Made by a program: the position numbers and the translations under genes. A stretch of 64,000 nt of DNA from Listeria farberi (GTDB taxonomy: Bacteria > Bacillota > Bacilli > Lactobacillales > Listeriaceae), in contig NZ_JAARZJ010000013.1 of assembly GCF_014229245.1 (NCBI RefSeq), forward strand, positions 38,377-102,376, given 5' to 3'. The notes beneath the pieces were generated by a model. That model made no database searches. It saw only the letters and a program-made list of their open reading frames with translations, and was not told the DNA's origin. This document shows, piece after piece, positions 50,193-63,226 of this stretch (position 1 is the stretch's first letter; each line of letters begins with the position of its first letter).

Positions 50193-50221
50193 ATTTTAAC
50201 GTACCAACGCGTAAAATACAA
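50193..50221 (-). promoter_or_regulatory. Promoter of yerC
   Basis: Minus strand: -35 TTGTAT (50216-50221), 17-base spacer, -10 TAAAAT (50193-50198). Sits behind the purD terminator. Confidence 0.75.
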
Positions 50222-50244
50222 ACGTTTCTCTTTACGAAACAAAC

Positions 50245-50285
50245 AAAAAAGTACCATCTAGGAATTTATCCTGAGATAGTACTTT
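50245..50285 (-). terminator. Terminator of the pur operon, after purD
   Basis: Stem AGTACTATCT-C-AGGA / TCCT-A-GATGGTACT, one mismatch and wobble pairs, followed by TTTTTT on the minus strand, right behind the purD stop at 50291. Confidence 0.9.
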
Positions 50286-50290
50286 CTTTA

Positions 50291-51553
50291 TTATTCTGCT
50301 TTTGTGCCAATATCGATGCGATAAAAGAAATTTGGATTATCCAATTTTTGCATTTCTGGATATAGTAAAGTCCTTGCATCACTCATGGTTTCAGCTTCTT
50401 TTGCTAGCAATAACACACGTCCACCATCAGAAATAAAATCGCCATTTTCGTCCTGTTTGGTACCTGCATGATAAATTGCTACATCTTCTGCAACATCATT
50501 TAGTCCGGTTATTTTATTTCCTTTTTCATAATGCTCCGGGTAACCAGCGCTTGCTAATACCACACCTAGTGTAAGGCCCGTTTTCTTAAATCGAACATCT
50601 GGTTTTTCGTTATGGAGTAAAGCCTCTATAAGCGCTGCAAAATCACTTTCTAAACGTGGTAAGACGACTTGTGTTTCTGGATCCCCAAATCGTGCATTAA
50701 ATTCAATTACTTTTGGACCTTCTGCGGTTAGGATAAGGCCTGCATATAGAATTCCGCGGAAGTAACGGCCTTCTTCTACCATTCCTTTTGCTGCTGGGCG
50801 AAGGATTTTTTGGACAGCTTCTTCTATTACAACTTCAGAAATATGTGGCACGGGAGAATAGGCACCCATTCCACCAGTATTGGGTCCTTTATCGCCTTCA
50901 TAAGCACGTTTATGGTCTTGCGCAATTGCCATTGGATAAACTTCTTCTCCGTTTACAAAAGCCATCAAAGAAAACTCTTCTCCTGCTAAGAAGTCCTCGA
51001 TAACGACCTTAAGAGATGCGTCACCGAATTTTTCTTCTAACATCATATCTTTTAACGCAAGAACTGCTTCTTCCATTTCTAGCGCTACTGTGACTCCTTT
51101 TCCGGCAGCGAGTCCGTCTGCTTTAATAACGATTGGCACACCGCGCTCATCCAAGTATGCTTTAGCTTCTGCATAATCGGTAAAGGTTCTTGATGCTGCC
51201 GTTGGAATAGCATATTTCTCCATAAATTGTTTCGCAAAATCTTTACTACCTTCAATTAAAGCTGCATTTGCTTTTGGCCCAAATGCTTTAATTCCTGCTT
51301 CTTCTAGAGCATCGACAACACCTTCCAAAAGAGGTACTTCAGGTCCAACGATAACAAAAGCAATTTCTGCCTTTTTAGCAAAATCAATTAAACCTGCTTT
51401 ATCTGTCTCAGAAATAGCTACTAATTGAATGTCATCTATACACATTCCGTCATTTCCCGGAGCGCAATATACTTTTTCGACATTGTTTGATTCTAGCAAT
51501 TTTTTACTAATAGCATGTTCTCGACCGCCGCTACCAACTACTAATAAATTCAT
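50291..51553 (-). CDS. purD: Phosphoribosylamine-glycine ligase
   Basis: A 420-residue ATP-grasp enzyme, second step of purine synthesis (GAR synthase). N-terminal GSGGREHAI, ATP-grasp core with KADGLAAGKGV near residue 145, and the DPETQ metal-binding motif (FGDPETQVVLPR). Last gene of the operon, 26 bases behind purH. Normal length. Confidence 0.97.
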   Translation of the reverse strand: MNLLVVGSGGREHAISKKLLESNNVEKVYCAPGNDGMCIDDIQLVAISETDKAGLIDFAKKAEIAFVIVGPEVPLLEGVVDALEEAGIKAFGPKANAALIEGSKDFAKQFMEKYAIPTAASRTFTDYAEAKAYLDERGVPIVIKADGLAAGKGVTVALEMEEAVLALKDMMLEEKFGDASLKVVIEDFLAGEEFSLMAFVNGEEVYPMAIAQDHKRAYEGDKGPNTGGMGAYSPVPHISEVVIEEAVQKILRPAAKGMVEEGRYFRGILYAGLILTAEGPKVIEFNARFGDPETQVVLPRLESDFAALIEALLHNEKPDVRFKKTGLTLGVVLASAGYPEHYEKGNKITGLNDVAEDVAIYHAGTKQDENGDFISDGGRVLLLAKEAETMSDARTLLYPEMQKLDNPNFFYRIDIGTKAE

Positions 51554-51579
51554 TTAATGACACGTCCTTTTTATGAGGA

Positions 51580-53109
51580 TTAATGTTTGAAATGGCGTAC
51601 ATGTGTTAGAACCATGGAAATACCATATTTATCAGCCATTGCAATTGATTCTTTATCTTTGATTGATCCACCAGGTTGAATAATCGCTGTAATGCCTGCT
51701 TTTGCCGCAGCTTCAACTGTATCATCCATCGGGAAAAAGGCATCGGAAGCCAGTACAGCACCTTTTGCTTTTTCACCAGCTTGTTCTATTGCGATTAAGG
51801 CTGAACCGATTCGATTCATTTGACCAGCGCCAATTCCAAGCGTTTGTTTTTCTGAGCCAACAACAATCGCATTGGATTTGACATGTTTTACAATTTTCCA
51901 CTGAGCTAGTAAAGCTTTCATTTCTGAGTCGGTTGGTTGTTTTTCTGTCACTACTTCATAACTTGTTGTATCTTCTACAAGAGCATCATTCGCTTGAATA
52001 AGAAGCCCGCCATTTACAGAAGTTTTCTCGAAACCTTTTACGGAACTCGCAAATGGAACAGTTAACAAGCGAATATTTTTCTTTTTCGCTAAAATCGCAA
52101 ATGCTTCTTCAGAAAAACTTGGTGCAATGATGATTTCTAAGAAAATTTTGCTCATATGTTCTGCTGTTTTCGCATCGACTTCTTTATTTAAGGCAACAAT
52201 TCCTCCAAAAATAGACGTTTCATCTGCTTCGTAAGCTTTCAAATAAGCTTCTTCAATAGTTTCACCAACGCCAACACCGCATGGATTCATATGTTTTACT
52301 GCAACCGCAACTGGCTCCGTAAATTCACTAGCAATTTTAAGGGCTGCATCTGCATCACGAATATTGTTATAAGATAACTCTTTACCGTGCAACTGTTTCG
52401 CAGCACTAATCGAGTTTTCTACTGTACCAGGATCTGTATAAAAAGCTGCATCTTGGTGAGGATTTTCACCGTAGCGCAAGACTTGTTTTCGATTGTAAGT
52501 GAACGTCACTTTTTCTGGGAATGTTTCTCCAGTGATGTTCGTTAAGTATTCTGCAATTAAAGCATCATAGGCCGCTGTGTGTCGGAATACTTTCGCAGCT
52601 AGACGTTGGCGCGTTTCAAAAGTAGTTGCACCATGTTCTTGTAGTTCTGTGAGTACTGTATCGTAGTCCGCTGTATCAACCACTACCGTTACCGCCGCAT
52701 AATTTTTCGCAGCTGAGCGTAACATCGAAGGTCCGCCAATATCAATATTTTCAATCGCTTCTTCTAAAGTAACACCAGGTTTTTGAATCGTTTCTTGGAA
52801 AGGATATAAATTAACGATGACTAAATCAATTGGCTTGATATCGTGTGCTGCAATAGCTTCCATATGTTCAGCTGTATCGCGTCTTGCTAGTAACCCGCCA
52901 TGAATTGCTGGATGAAGTGTTTTTACGCGGCCATCAAGCATTTCGGGAAATTCAGTTACTTCTTCTATTCCAGTTACTGGTACGCCAGCTCGTTCAAATG
53001 CCGCTTTTGTTCCACCGGTCGAAATAATTTCTACTCCAAGTTCTACTAATTTTTCTGCAAATGGCACGATGCCGTTTTTATCTGACACACTAATAAGCGC
53101 TCTTTTCAT
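51580..53109 (-). CDS. purH: AICAR formyltransferase / IMP cyclohydrolase
   Basis: A 509-residue bifunctional enzyme for the last two steps to IMP. N-terminal IMP cyclohydrolase ([13 protein letters not shown] at residue 2, then [13 protein letters not shown]) and C-terminal transformylase with KHMNPCGVG and the Lys-His pair. ATG behind GGAGGGAACG. Follows purN by 6 bases. Confidence 0.97.
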   Translation of the reverse strand: MKRALISVSDKNGIVPFAEKLVELGVEIISTGGTKAAFERAGVPVTGIEEVTEFPEMLDGRVKTLHPAIHGGLLARRDTAEHMEAIAAHDIKPIDLVIVNLYPFQETIQKPGVTLEEAIENIDIGGPSMLRSAAKNYAAVTVVVDTADYDTVLTELQEHGATTFETRQRLAAKVFRHTAAYDALIAEYLTNITGETFPEKVTFTYNRKQVLRYGENPHQDAAFYTDPGTVENSISAAKQLHGKELSYNNIRDADAALKIASEFTEPVAVAVKHMNPCGVGVGETIEEAYLKAYEADETSIFGGIVALNKEVDAKTAEHMSKIFLEIIIAPSFSEEAFAILAKKKNIRLLTVPFASSVKGFEKTSVNGGLLIQANDALVEDTTSYEVVTEKQPTDSEMKALLAQWKIVKHVKSNAIVVGSEKQTLGIGAGQMNRIGSALIAIEQAGEKAKGAVLASDAFFPMDDTVEAAAKAGITAIIQPGGSIKDKESIAMADKYGISMVLTHVRHFKH

Positions 53110-53114
53110 GATAA

Positions 53115-54739
<1,625 letters not shown>

Positions 54740-54742
54740 TCA

Positions 54743-56170
54743 TTATTTTTCTGCTTCTAAGCTCGCTAAATATTCTGCTTCATAATCGTATAAAGGGGTT
54801 GGATAATCACCATTAAAATAAGCCATGCAAAGTCCCCCGTAAGGTTCGTTCGGATAAGGTTTGCCAATGGACTCTACTAAACCTTCTTCACTCAAATACT
54901 CTAAAGAATCAGCTCCAATAATTCGACAAATTTCATCAACGGAATAATTAGAAGCGATTAATTCATTTCTTGTTTGAATATCAATTCCATAAAAACAAGG
55001 GTAAGCAAGTGGTGGAGAAGCAATTCTCACGTGAACTTCCGCCGCTCCTGCTTCTCGTAAAAGCTGGACAATCCGTTTACTTGTCGTCCCGCGAACGATT
55101 GAATCATCAATCATGACAACTCGTTTACCTTCCACAACACCTCGCACGGCAGAAAGCTTCATTCTAACGCCTTGTTCCCTAAGTTCTTGCGATGGCTGAA
55201 TAAAAGTTCTTGCCACATATCTATTTTTGATGAGACCAAGTTCGTACGGCAGTCCGGCTTCTTCTGCATATCCAATCGCCGCAGAAATACTTGAATCCGG
55301 CACACCTGTCACTACATCCGCATCAATAAATGCTTCTTTTGCGAGTCTTTTCCCAGAACGCTTTCTGGCTGAGTGAACATTAATTCCAGCAATATTAGAG
55401 TCCGGACGAGCAAAATAAATATATTCCATACTACAAATCGAATGCGTCACATTTTCCGTGAATTTTTCAATCCGCAGTCCATCATTATTAATAATAATCA
55501 GTTCACCTGGCTCCACATCACGGACAAATTCAGCGCCAACCGTTTCAAAAGCACAGGTTTCAGAAGCAACTACATAAGAATCGCCAATTCGACCAATCGA
55601 AAGCGGTCTAAAGCCATTTGGATCAAGTGCGGCGTACATTGTATCTTCTGTAAGTAACATGTATGCAAAGCCACCTTTGACCTTGTTTAAAGCTACTTTT
55701 AAATCTTCTACAAAATCACCAGTATGGCTGCGTTTAATTAAATGCGCTAATACTTCCGTGTCCGAACTTGTTTGAAAGATAGCTCCTTCTTCTTCTAATT
55801 CGCGGCGTAAAGTCTTCGCATTCACTAAATTCCCATTATGCGCAAGTGCAAGTGAAGAACTGTGAAAATGAAATAAAAATGGTTGTACGTTTCCTAAGTT
55901 TTTTTGACCAGCTGTCGCATAACGAACGTGGCCAATTGCTGCCTTACCATTTAAATCGTCTAGTTCACCGTGCTTAAATACATCTGCTAAAAGCCCAAGA
56001 TTCCGATGCCCTTTTAACGTTTCTCCGTCTGTTGAAACAATTCCGGCACCTTCTTGACCGCGATGTTGTAAACTATGCAACCCATAGTAAGTGATTTCCG
56101 CTGCATTAGGATGATCCCAAATACCAAAAATACCACATTCTTCATTAAGTCCTTTTACTTCAGCAAGCAT
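54743..56170 (-). CDS. purF: Amidophosphoribosyltransferase
   Basis: A 475-residue first enzyme of purine synthesis. The catalytic Cys12 follows an 11-residue propeptide (EECGIFG), as in Bacillus. The PRPP loop [14 protein letters not shown] is present, and four Cys for an Fe-S cluster occur in the second half (CSM, CFYG, CRI, C at the C-terminal side) as in the Bacillus enzyme. ATG at 56170 overlaps purL by 16 bases. Confidence 0.96.
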   Translation of the reverse strand: MLAEVKGLNEECGIFGIWDHPNAAEITYYGLHSLQHRGQEGAGIVSTDGETLKGHRNLGLLADVFKHGELDDLNGKAAIGHVRYATAGQKNLGNVQPFLFHFHSSSLALAHNGNLVNAKTLRRELEEEGAIFQTSSDTEVLAHLIKRSHTGDFVEDLKVALNKVKGGFAYMLLTEDTMYAALDPNGFRPLSIGRIGDSYVVASETCAFETVGAEFVRDVEPGELIIINNDGLRIEKFTENVTHSICSMEYIYFARPDSNIAGINVHSARKRSGKRLAKEAFIDADVVTGVPDSSISAAIGYAEEAGLPYELGLIKNRYVARTFIQPSQELREQGVRMKLSAVRGVVEGKRVVMIDDSIVRGTTSKRIVQLLREAGAAEVHVRIASPPLAYPCFYGIDIQTRNELIASNYSVDEICRIIGADSLEYLSEEGLVESIGKPYPNEPYGGLCMAYFNGDYPTPLYDYEAEYLASLEAEK

Positions 56171-58374
56171 GGAAAAGCCCCTTCCCAAATAGATCGTAAA
56201 TCAGATGTACTCACAGTTACTAGCTCTTCTTTATGCTTCACACGAATCGTTTCATCTGCTGTTACTACACCAAGACGATATACTTTTTCTAGTTCCATTA
56301 ATTTAGCAAAAGCTGCTTCATTTTCTGGTTTTACCGATACTAAGAAACGTGATTGCGATTCACTGAAAAGTTGATTTAACTCAAACGGTACTTCTACATC
56401 AGCACCAAGGCCTGCTTTAAAAGTCGCTTCCGCAAGCGCAACACCAAATCCGCCTTCTGCCAAATCATGACTAGAAGCAACCAATCCTTCTTGAATCGCA
56501 GTTAGAAGTAATTGTTGGTATTTTTTCTCTGTCGCTAAATTTAATTCTGGCGCGCGTCCGCTAATTTTTCCTTGTTGTAATTTCTGTAATTCCGAGCCGC
56601 TATATTCAGCTTTTGTTTCACCAATTAAGAAAATCACATCGCCACTATTTTTAAAATCTTGTGTTGTAATGTGTGACAAATCTTCTACTAAACCAACCAT
56701 CCCAATCACCGGCGTTGGATAAATTCCCGTACCATCTGTTTCATTATAAAGCGATACATTTCCCGAAATAACAGGCGTATCAAGTTCTAAACAAGCTGCG
56801 CTAATGCCATCTGCTGCTTTTTCAATTTCCCAAAAAATTTCTGGTTTTTCAGGATTACCAAAATTAAGTCCATCTGTAATTGCTAATGGCTTTCCGCCAG
56901 AACAAACGATATTGCGCGCCGCTTCCGCAACCGCTATCGCTCCACCCACTTCTGGATCAAGATACAGATAGCGTGAGTTACAATCTGTTGTCATCGCAAT
57001 TGCTTTCTCTGTTCCACGCACACGAACAATCGCCGCATCCGACCCAGGTACAACTGCTGTATCCGTCCGAACTTGGTAATCATATTGTTCATAAATATGT
57101 CGTTTACTTGCAATCGTTGGCTGAGCAAGCAGCTCCTTCCAAACTTCTAACACATCTTCAATAACCGGCACAAATGCTTCCTCTTCTTGGAAAGCTTGAT
57201 AACGAGCTGGCTCTTTCGAAGGCTTATGATAAACAGGTGCATCTTCTGCAAGTGCATCAACAGGAACATTCGCAACCACTTCACCGTGATGAATAATTTT
57301 GTACATTTTATCATCCGTTACTTGACCAATCACAACTGCTTCTAAACCATAACGTTCAAATAATGCTTGAATTTCTTCCACATGTCCTTTTTTCACACAT
57401 AAAAGCATTCGTTCTTGCGATTCAGAAAGCAACATTTCATACGGTGTCATATGTAGTTCACGTTGCGGCACATCGTCCATAATTAATTCCAGTCCAGCAC
57501 CTGCTTTTGACGCCATTTCGGAACTTGAGCTAACAAGCCCAGCAGCTCCCATATCTTGAATTCCCACTAAAATATCCGAATGATCACGAATCACATCTAA
57601 ACATGCTTCAAGCAATAATTTCTCCATAAAAGGATCACCCACTTGTACAGCAGAGCGTTGTTGTTCGCCTTCTTCACTAAACTCTACAGATGCAAAAGTC
57701 GCGCCGTGAATCCCGTCACGACCAGTTTTAGCACCAACATACATAACAGGATTGCCAATTCCTTTTGCTTGTCCCTTTTGAATATCTTTTGCTTCAATTA
57801 AACCGACACACATTGCATTAACTAGCGGATTTTTCGTATAACAAGGATCAAATTGGATTTCGCCACCAACAGTTGGGATCCCAATAGAGTTGCCATACCC
57901 AGCAATCCCCGCAACCACTTCACTAACTAAATACTTTGCATGCGATGTATCTAATTCACCAAAACGAAGTGAATTAAGCATTGCAATCGGTCTAGCTCCC
58001 ATCGAAAATACATCACGAATAATTCCTCCAACACCCGTTGCTGCTCCTTGATAGGGCTCCACATAAGAAGGGTGATTATGACTTTCCACTTTAAAAGCAA
58101 CACCAAGACCATCGCCTATATCTACAATCCCAGCACCTTCGCCCGGACCCTGCAATACTTGTTTTCCTTCTGTAGGAAATTTCCTTAGTACCGGTTTAGA
58201 ATTTTTATAACTACAATGTTCCGACCACATAACGGAGAAAAGTCCAGTCTCTGTATAATTAGGCTCACGTCCAAGAATGGAACAAACAAGCTCATACTCA
58301 TTATCCGTTAAACCCATTTCTTGATAAATCTTTTGTTCTTTAATTTCTTTTGTCGTTGGTTCCAAGTTAGGCAT
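56155..58374 (-). CDS. purL: FGAM synthetase subunit II (PurL, small type)
   Basis: A 739-residue ATP-dependent subunit, the Gram-positive form that needs separate PurQ and PurS. Motifs: [23 protein letters not shown]-type [20 protein letters not shown] follows GGAGG. Overlaps purQ by 8 bases and purF by 16, so translation is coupled across three genes. Confidence 0.97.
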   Translation of the reverse strand: MPNLEPTTKEIKEQKIYQEMGLTDNEYELVCSILGREPNYTETGLFSVMWSEHCSYKNSKPVLRKFPTEGKQVLQGPGEGAGIVDIGDGLGVAFKVESHNHPSYVEPYQGAATGVGGIIRDVFSMGARPIAMLNSLRFGELDTSHAKYLVSEVVAGIAGYGNSIGIPTVGGEIQFDPCYTKNPLVNAMCVGLIEAKDIQKGQAKGIGNPVMYVGAKTGRDGIHGATFASVEFSEEGEQQRSAVQVGDPFMEKLLLEACLDVIRDHSDILVGIQDMGAAGLVSSSSEMASKAGAGLELIMDDVPQRELHMTPYEMLLSESQERMLLCVKKGHVEEIQALFERYGLEAVVIGQVTDDKMYKIIHHGEVVANVPVDALAEDAPVYHKPSKEPARYQAFQEEEAFVPVIEDVLEVWKELLAQPTIASKRHIYEQYDYQVRTDTAVVPGSDAAIVRVRGTEKAIAMTTDCNSRYLYLDPEVGGAIAVAEAARNIVCSGGKPLAITDGLNFGNPEKPEIFWEIEKAADGISAACLELDTPVISGNVSLYNETDGTGIYPTPVIGMVGLVEDLSHITTQDFKNSGDVIFLIGETKAEYSGSELQKLQQGKISGRAPELNLATEKKYQQLLLTAIQEGLVASSHDLAEGGFGVALAEATFKAGLGADVEVPFELNQLFSESQSRFLVSVKPENEAAFAKLMELEKVYRLGVVTADETIRVKHKEELVTVSTSDLRSIWEGAFPCLLK

Positions 58375-59050
58375 TTACTCGTTCCTCCTTCCAAGCTTTT
58401 ACAACGGACTCGAAAAGTCTTAAACCATCAGTACCGCCAATAATTTCTTCTACCGCACGCTCTGGATGTGGCATCATTCCAAGCACGTTCCCGCGTTCAT
58501 TTACGATACCAGCAATATCCGCACGACTGCCATTTGGATTCACGCTATCATATGTAAACACAATTTGGTTATTATCTTTTAATTTTAAAAGTGTTTCGTC
58601 ATCACAGTAATAATTACCTTCCCCGTGAGCAACTGGAACTTGGATAATTTCGCCTTCTTCATAAAGTTTTGTGAACATCGTATCCGCATTTGCCACACGA
58701 AGCGGCACTGTTTTACAAATAAAATGCAAATTATTATTTCTAATTAACGCACCTGGCAGCAAACCAATTTCCGTTAAAATCTGAAATCCATTACAAACAC
58801 CAAGCACTGGTTTTCCCATTTCAGCAAAGCGCAAAACTTCTGGCATAATACTTGAAAATTTTGCAATCGCACCAGTTCGCAAGTAATCTCCGTAAGAAAA
58901 TCCACCTGGAAGTAACACCGCATCAAAACCTGCAAGACTTGTTTCCGCATGCCATACATATTCTGCCTCCTCGCCAAGAGAATCGCGAATCGCATGTAGC
59001 ATGTCAAGATCACAATTAGAACCTGGGAACTGAATGACAGCAAATTTCAT
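58367..59050 (-). CDS. purQ: FGAM synthetase subunit I (PurQ)
   Basis: A 227-residue glutaminase. Nucleophile Cys in GVCNGFQ, triad His/Glu in MMPHPERA. Supplies ammonia to PurL. ATG behind GAGGCGT. Three bases between purS and purQ. Confidence 0.97.
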   Translation of the reverse strand: MKFAVIQFPGSNCDLDMLHAIRDSLGEEAEYVWHAETSLAGFDAVLLPGGFSYGDYLRTGAIAKFSSIMPEVLRFAEMGKPVLGVCNGFQILTEIGLLPGALIRNNNLHFICKTVPLRVANADTMFTKLYEEGEIIQVPVAHGEGNYYCDDETLLKLKDNNQIVFTYDSVNPNGSRADIAGIVNERGNVLGMMPHPERAVEEIIGGTDGLRLFESVVKAWKEERVNA

Positions 59051-59053
59051 CGT

Positions 59054-59299
59054 TTACGCCTCCTCAATTTCATATCGGTAATCTTCCATCACCGGATTGG
59101 TTAACAGTTTATCGCACATTTCATTTAATACTTCATGAATATCTCTTTCTGACTTCGCTACTTTAAGTTCCATAAATTTACCAATACGAACATCTTCTAC
59201 TTCCACGTAACCCATGCTTTTCGCTGCATCTTTTACTGCAACACCTTGTGGATCTAATACGCTTTTCTTTAAAGTGACATAAACTTTGACATTATACAT
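59054..59299 (-). CDS. purS: FGAM synthetase subunit PurS
   Basis: An 81-residue small subunit that holds the PurL-PurQ complex together. Sequence KVYVTLKKSVLDPQGVAVK at the N-terminus is typical. ATG behind GAGGCC. Confidence 0.94.
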   Translation of the reverse strand: MYNVKVYVTLKKSVLDPQGVAVKDAAKSMGYVEVEDVRIGKFMELKVAKSERDIHEVLNEMCDKLLTNPVMEDYRYEIEEA

Positions 59300-59310
59300 T
59301 TTGTGGCCTC

Positions 59311-60024
59311 CTAGTTTTGAACTTGCTTTAATCTATTCAATACTTCTGTATACACATCTGTTAAATTGCCAATATTCCGACGAAAGACATCCTTATCGAG
59401 CTTTTGATTTGTTTCTTTGTCCCAAAGTCTGCATGTATCTGGTGAAATTTCATCTGCTAGTAAAATATTTCCATCCGCATCACGACCAAATTCTAATTTA
59501 AAATCAATGAGAGTAATATTCATTTGATTAAATAAAGTCTGCAATGCTTCATTAATAGTACGAGCTGCCTTTCGAATCGTTTCCATCTCAAGCTTTGTCG
59601 CAATTCCGAGATACAACACATGATCGTCATTAATAAACGGATCATCTAAGGCGTCATCTTTATAATAAAATTCCACAATCGCATTTGGAATTTCCTCCCC
59701 TTCTTCTTTACCAAGACGTTTCGCAAGACTACCAGCCATCACATTACGAACAACTACTTCAAGTGGAATAATTGACACCTCTTTCACCAATTGCTCCGTT
59801 TCCGAAATCATTCGGATAAAATGACTCTTTATTCCCGCTTCTGCTATATGGGAAAAAATAAGCGATGTAATTTGGTTATTAAGCTGACCCTTACCAGCAA
59901 AAGATTCTTTTCGTAAGCCATTGAGCGCCGTTGCATCATCTTTATAAGCCACACGCAAGACCCCAGCTTCTTCTGTTTTAAAAAGTCGTTTTACCTTTCC
60001 TTCATAAACCAATTCATTAGTCAC
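59311..60024 (-). CDS. purC: SAICAR synthetase
   Basis: A 237-residue ATP-dependent ligase adding aspartate to CAIR. Motifs YEGKVKRLF, the substrate site around RNVMAGSLAKR and ATP site DFKLEFG. Start is GTG at 60024 behind AAGGAG. Preceded by the intergenic hairpin that separates it from purB. Confidence 0.97.
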   Translation of the reverse strand: MTNELVYEGKVKRLFKTEEAGVLRVAYKDDATALNGLRKESFAGKGQLNNQITSLIFSHIAEAGIKSHFIRMISETEQLVKEVSIIPLEVVVRNVMAGSLAKRLGKEEGEEIPNAIVEFYYKDDALDDPFINDDHVLYLGIATKLEMETIRKAARTINEALQTLFNQMNITLIDFKLEFGRDADGNILLADEISPDTCRLWDKETNQKLDKDVFRRNIGNLTDVYTEVLNRLKQVQN

Positions 60025-60050
60025 GATAATTTATCTCCTTATAAAGTACT

Positions 60051-60085
60051 TAACCTCTTTGAAAAAATAAATATCAAAGAGGTTA
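60051..60085 (-). repeat. Perfect 12-bp intra-operon hairpin between purB and purC
   Basis: TAACCTCTTTGA (60051-60062) and TCAAAGAGGTTA (60074-60085) pair perfectly around an 11-base loop. On the minus strand no T run follows, so it is not a classical terminator; the next bases are the purC ribosome binding region. It may stop exonucleases or slow transcription within the operon. Confidence 0.85.
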
Positions 60086-60104
60086 GGTTGTATTCTGCCC
60101 GTAA

Positions 60105-61397
60105 TTATAATCCTAAGCGATCAAAAATTAAGTCGACATTCTTCAGATGATAGTTGTAATCAAAACAGTCTGCAATTTCTTCTGCAGATAGATTTTCAGT
60201 AATAGTTGCATCTTGTTCTACTAATTCACGAAATGGTACTTGTTGTTCCCAAGCTTCCATCGCTCTTGGTTGCACGACATCATAAGCCGCCTCACGAGCT
60301 AAACCTTTATCAATGAGCGCTAGTAATACGCGCTGTGAGTAAATAAGCCCAAGCGTTCTGTCCATATTGCGCTTCATATTTTCTGGGAAGACCGTCAAGT
60401 TTTTCACAATATTACCAAAACGATTTAAAATATAATCTAATAAAATAGTTGAATCCGGTAAAATAATTCGTTCTGCTGAGCTATGAGAAATATCACGTTC
60501 ATGCCAAAGCGGTACATTTTCATAAGCAGTAACCATATGCCCACGAATAACGCGAGCTAGTCCAGTTACATTTTCAGAACCAATTGGATTACGTTTATGC
60601 GGCATTGCGGACGAACCTTTTTGTCCTTTTGCAAAGAATTCTTCTACTTCGCGTACTTCACTTTTTTGTAGTGCACGTACTTCGACTGCAAATTTTTCGA
60701 CAGAAGTAGCAATTAAAGCAAGCGTTGCAAGATATTCTGCGTGACGATCACGTTGCAATGTTTGCGTTGAAATCGGCGCTGGAGTAGTTCCTAGTTTTTC
60801 ACAAACATATGCTTCCACAAAAGGATCAATGTTAGCATAAGTCCCAACAGCTCCGGAAATCTTTCCGAACTCTACACCGTCAGCAGCAAAGTTAAACCGT
60901 TCTAAATTACGTTTCATTTCCTCGTACCATAGAGCAAGTTTTAAACCAAAAGTAGTTGGCTCCGCGTGAACACCGTGCGTACGACCCATCGTTACTGTAT
61001 ATTTATGTTCTTTCGCTTTTTCGCCAATAATCGCAATGAAATTCTCCAAGTCTTTTCTTAAAATTTCATTTGCTTGTTTGAGTAAGTAAGAATTCGCTGT
61101 ATCTACTACATCTGTTGAAGTTAAGCCATAATGAACCCATTTACGTTCCTCACCAAGCGACTCAGAAACCGAACGAGTGAACGCCACCACATCATGTCTC
61201 GTTTCTAGCTCAATCTCATGAATACGTTCCACATCAAACTTCGCATTAGCACGAATCTTCGCTACGTCTTCTTTCGGAATATCACCAAGCTCTGCCCAAG
61301 CTTCACAAGCCAAAATTTCTACTTCTAGCCAAGCCTGATAACGGTTTTGTTCTGTCCAAATGTTGCCCATTTCTTTACGAGTATAACGTTCTAACAT
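60105..61397 (-). CDS. purB: Adenylosuccinate lyase
   Basis: A 430-residue fumarase-superfamily lyase used in two purine steps. Signature [11 protein letters not shown] near residue 262, active-site His in [17 protein letters not shown] behind TGGAGG. Follows purK by 18 bases. Confidence 0.97.
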   Translation of the reverse strand: MLERYTRKEMGNIWTEQNRYQAWLEVEILACEAWAELGDIPKEDVAKIRANAKFDVERIHEIELETRHDVVAFTRSVSESLGEERKWVHYGLTSTDVVDTANSYLLKQANEILRKDLENFIAIIGEKAKEHKYTVTMGRTHGVHAEPTTFGLKLALWYEEMKRNLERFNFAADGVEFGKISGAVGTYANIDPFVEAYVCEKLGTTPAPISTQTLQRDRHAEYLATLALIATSVEKFAVEVRALQKSEVREVEEFFAKGQKGSSAMPHKRNPIGSENVTGLARVIRGHMVTAYENVPLWHERDISHSSAERIILPDSTILLDYILNRFGNIVKNLTVFPENMKRNMDRTLGLIYSQRVLLALIDKGLAREAAYDVVQPRAMEAWEQQVPFRELVEQDATITENLSAEEIADCFDYNYHLKNVDLIFDRLGL

Positions 61398-61415
61398 CCT
61401 TTTTAATTCCTCCAG

Positions 61416-62549
61416 TTACTTCCAAATTTGCGTTTCTTCTATATCACTCAATACCGCTTTTGGTTCATCAGTCAAGATAGTTATATGACCCATTTTGCGA
61501 TTAATTTTAGCTTCTTTTTTACCATAATAATGTACAAACCAATGTGGATAATCTATCATTTGTTCATTCACTGCCTCCACATGTTGCCCTAAAATATTGA
61601 CCATTAACGCTGGTTTCAATAGCTCAGGTTTTACGAGCGGTAAGCCAACTATCGCACGAATATGCTGTGTGAACTGCGAAATCGAACAAGCTTCAATCGT
61701 AAAATGTCCTGAGTTATGAGGTCGCGGAGCAAGTTCATTTACATAAATCGCCCCAGAACTAGTCACAAACATTTCTACAGCTAAAACACCACATAATTGA
61801 AGTACATCAGCTAATTTTTTAGCAATTTCTTCCGCTTCTTCATGGACATCCGCTGCTACTTTGGCTGGTGCAATAGTCGTATGCAAAATATTGTTTACAT
61901 GAACATTCTCAGCTACTGGGAATGTTTCCACTTGTCCATTTAAGTTACGCGCAACAATCACAGAAATTTCTTTTTCAAAAGGAATCCAAGCTTCTAACAC
62001 ACAAGAACCGTAACGCAACAATTGTGCCGCATCCTCAATATCACTTGCACTGTGAATAACAACTTGTCCCTTCCCATCATATCCGCCTTGCGCTGTTTTT
62101 AAGACAGCAGGATAACCAATACTTCTTATCTCATTTTCGATTTCTTCTTTATCAACAATTACAGCATATGGCGCAATATTAATGTTAGCAGATTCTAAAT
62201 AAGCCTTTTCTAAAATTCTGTCTTGCGTAATCGAAAGTAATTCCGATCCTTGTGGGACAGATACTAAGTTTTGCGTCATTTTTAAAGCATCATAGTCGAT
62301 ATTTTCAAACTCATAAGTAACTACATCTGCTTTTTCGGAAAGTTCGCGTAATGCTACTTTATCATCATAATCAGCTACGACTTGTTCATCGCTTACTTGA
62401 GCTGCTGGACAATCTGCTGTAGGATCTAAAACAATAATTCGATAACCCATTGCTTTTGCAGCTATCGCTAGCATACGTCCTAATTGTCCACCACCGATGA
62501 TACCAATTGTACTATTTGTCAGTAAAAATTTTTTATCCAAGAGAATCAC
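61416..62549 (-). CDS. purK: N5-CAIR synthetase
   Basis: A 377-residue ATP-grasp enzyme making N5-carboxy-AIR. N-terminal [13 protein letters not shown] is clear. The start is uncertain: GTG at 62549 (used here) or TTG at 62540 both fit; no ATG is in frame. The frame overlaps the end of purE by 17 bases, so start by coupling is likely. Confidence 0.94.
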   Translation of the reverse strand: MILLDKKFLLTNSTIGIIGGGQLGRMLAIAAKAMGYRIIVLDPTADCPAAQVSDEQVVADYDDKVALRELSEKADVVTYEFENIDYDALKMTQNLVSVPQGSELLSITQDRILEKAYLESANINIAPYAVIVDKEEIENEIRSIGYPAVLKTAQGGYDGKGQVVIHSASDIEDAAQLLRYGSCVLEAWIPFEKEISVIVARNLNGQVETFPVAENVHVNNILHTTIAPAKVAADVHEEAEEIAKKLADVLQLCGVLAVEMFVTSSGAIYVNELAPRPHNSGHFTIEACSISQFTQHIRAIVGLPLVKPELLKPALMVNILGQHVEAVNEQMIDYPHWFVHYYGKKEAKINRKMGHITILTDEPKAVLSDIEETQIWK

Positions 62550-63021
62550 TACTTTCCAGAACTGTTTCTTCTAGTGTAGCACGTCTTTTTTGTAATCTGT
62601 TAGTAATTGCATCGTCCGTTATAGATAAAATTTGTGCGGCTAGAAGTCCAGCATTTACTGCACCACTTTCTCCAATAGCAACTGTCGCTACCGGAACACC
62701 TCCAGGCATCTGTACAATAGAAAGTAACGAATCCATTCCATTCAACGCTTTTGATTTAATTGGCACACCAATTACAGGCAAAGTCGTCTTTGCTGCAACC
62801 ATACCTGGCAAATGCGCCGCGCCCCCAGCACCGGCAATAATAATTTTTAAACCACGTTCCCGCGCTTGTTCTGCATATTGAAACATTAAATCTGGTGTAC
62901 GATGAGCAGAAACCACTTTTTTCTCATAAGCTATGTCTAATTCATCTAATACATCACATGCTTTTTTCATTGTATCCCAATCTGAGGTACTCCCCATAAT
63001 GACACCAATTACAGCAGGCAT
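62533..63021 (-). CDS. purE: N5-CAIR mutase (PurE)
   Basis: A 162-residue class I mutase converting N5-CAIR to CAIR. Motifs [12 protein letters not shown] at residue 7, SAHRTPD and [13 protein letters not shown] behind AAGGAG. First gene of the pur operon; short leader, without a purine riboswitch. Confidence 0.97.
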   Translation of the reverse strand: MPAVIGVIMGSTSDWDTMKKACDVLDELDIAYEKKVVSAHRTPDLMFQYAEQARERGLKIIIAGAGGAAHLPGMVAAKTTLPVIGVPIKSKALNGMDSLLSIVQMPGGVPVATVAIGESGAVNAGLLAAQILSITDDAITNRLQKRRATLEETVLESSDSLG

Positions 63022-63061
63022 TACGTGATCAACTCCTTAATAATCTCTTTTCGACTCTTTC

Positions 63062-63090
63062 ATTCTAACAATAGGTACGATAAAAGTCAA
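63062..63090 (-). promoter_or_regulatory. Promoter of the pur operon
   Basis: Minus strand: -35 TTGACT (63085-63090), 17-base spacer, -10 TAGAAT (63062-63067). About 40 bases from there to the purE ATG. Confidence 0.88.
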
Positions 63091-63093
63091 CGT

Positions 63094-63137
63094 AAAATCG
63101 AACATTTAATTGTTACATTTTATTAACGTTCGTGTTT
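63094..63137. promoter_or_regulatory. Two PurBox-like PurR sites upstream of the pur promoter
   Basis: AAAATCGAACATT on the plus strand (63094-63106) and AAACACGAACGTT on the minus strand (63125-63137), each close to the PurBox consensus AWWWCCGAACWWT and pointing at each other with 18 bases between. The pair lies directly upstream of the -35. It predicts repression by PurR under low PRPP as in Bacillus. Confidence 0.82.
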
Positions 63138-63191
63138 AGGGCGTATTTGGTCTTTTTACTAGCATTATGTATCCAATTTCACCAAATAAAT

Positions 63192-63225
63192 AAAAAAAGA
63201 AGCTACCATCATAGGTAAGCTTCTC
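63192..63225 (-). terminator. Terminator after the UPF0316 gene
   Basis: Stem GAAGCTTACC / GGTAGCTTC with one bulge and a 6-base loop, seven T residues behind on the minus strand. Keeps the pur operon separate. Confidence 0.9.
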
Positions 63226-63226
63226 T

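Noticed and set aside
60051..60085. Rho-independent terminator between purB and purC
   Set aside because: No T run follows the stem on the transcribed strand, and purC continues the pathway operon.
63022..63061. Purine riboswitch in the purE leader
   Set aside because: The leader is too short for the three-stem aptamer and none of its conserved loop sequences is present.
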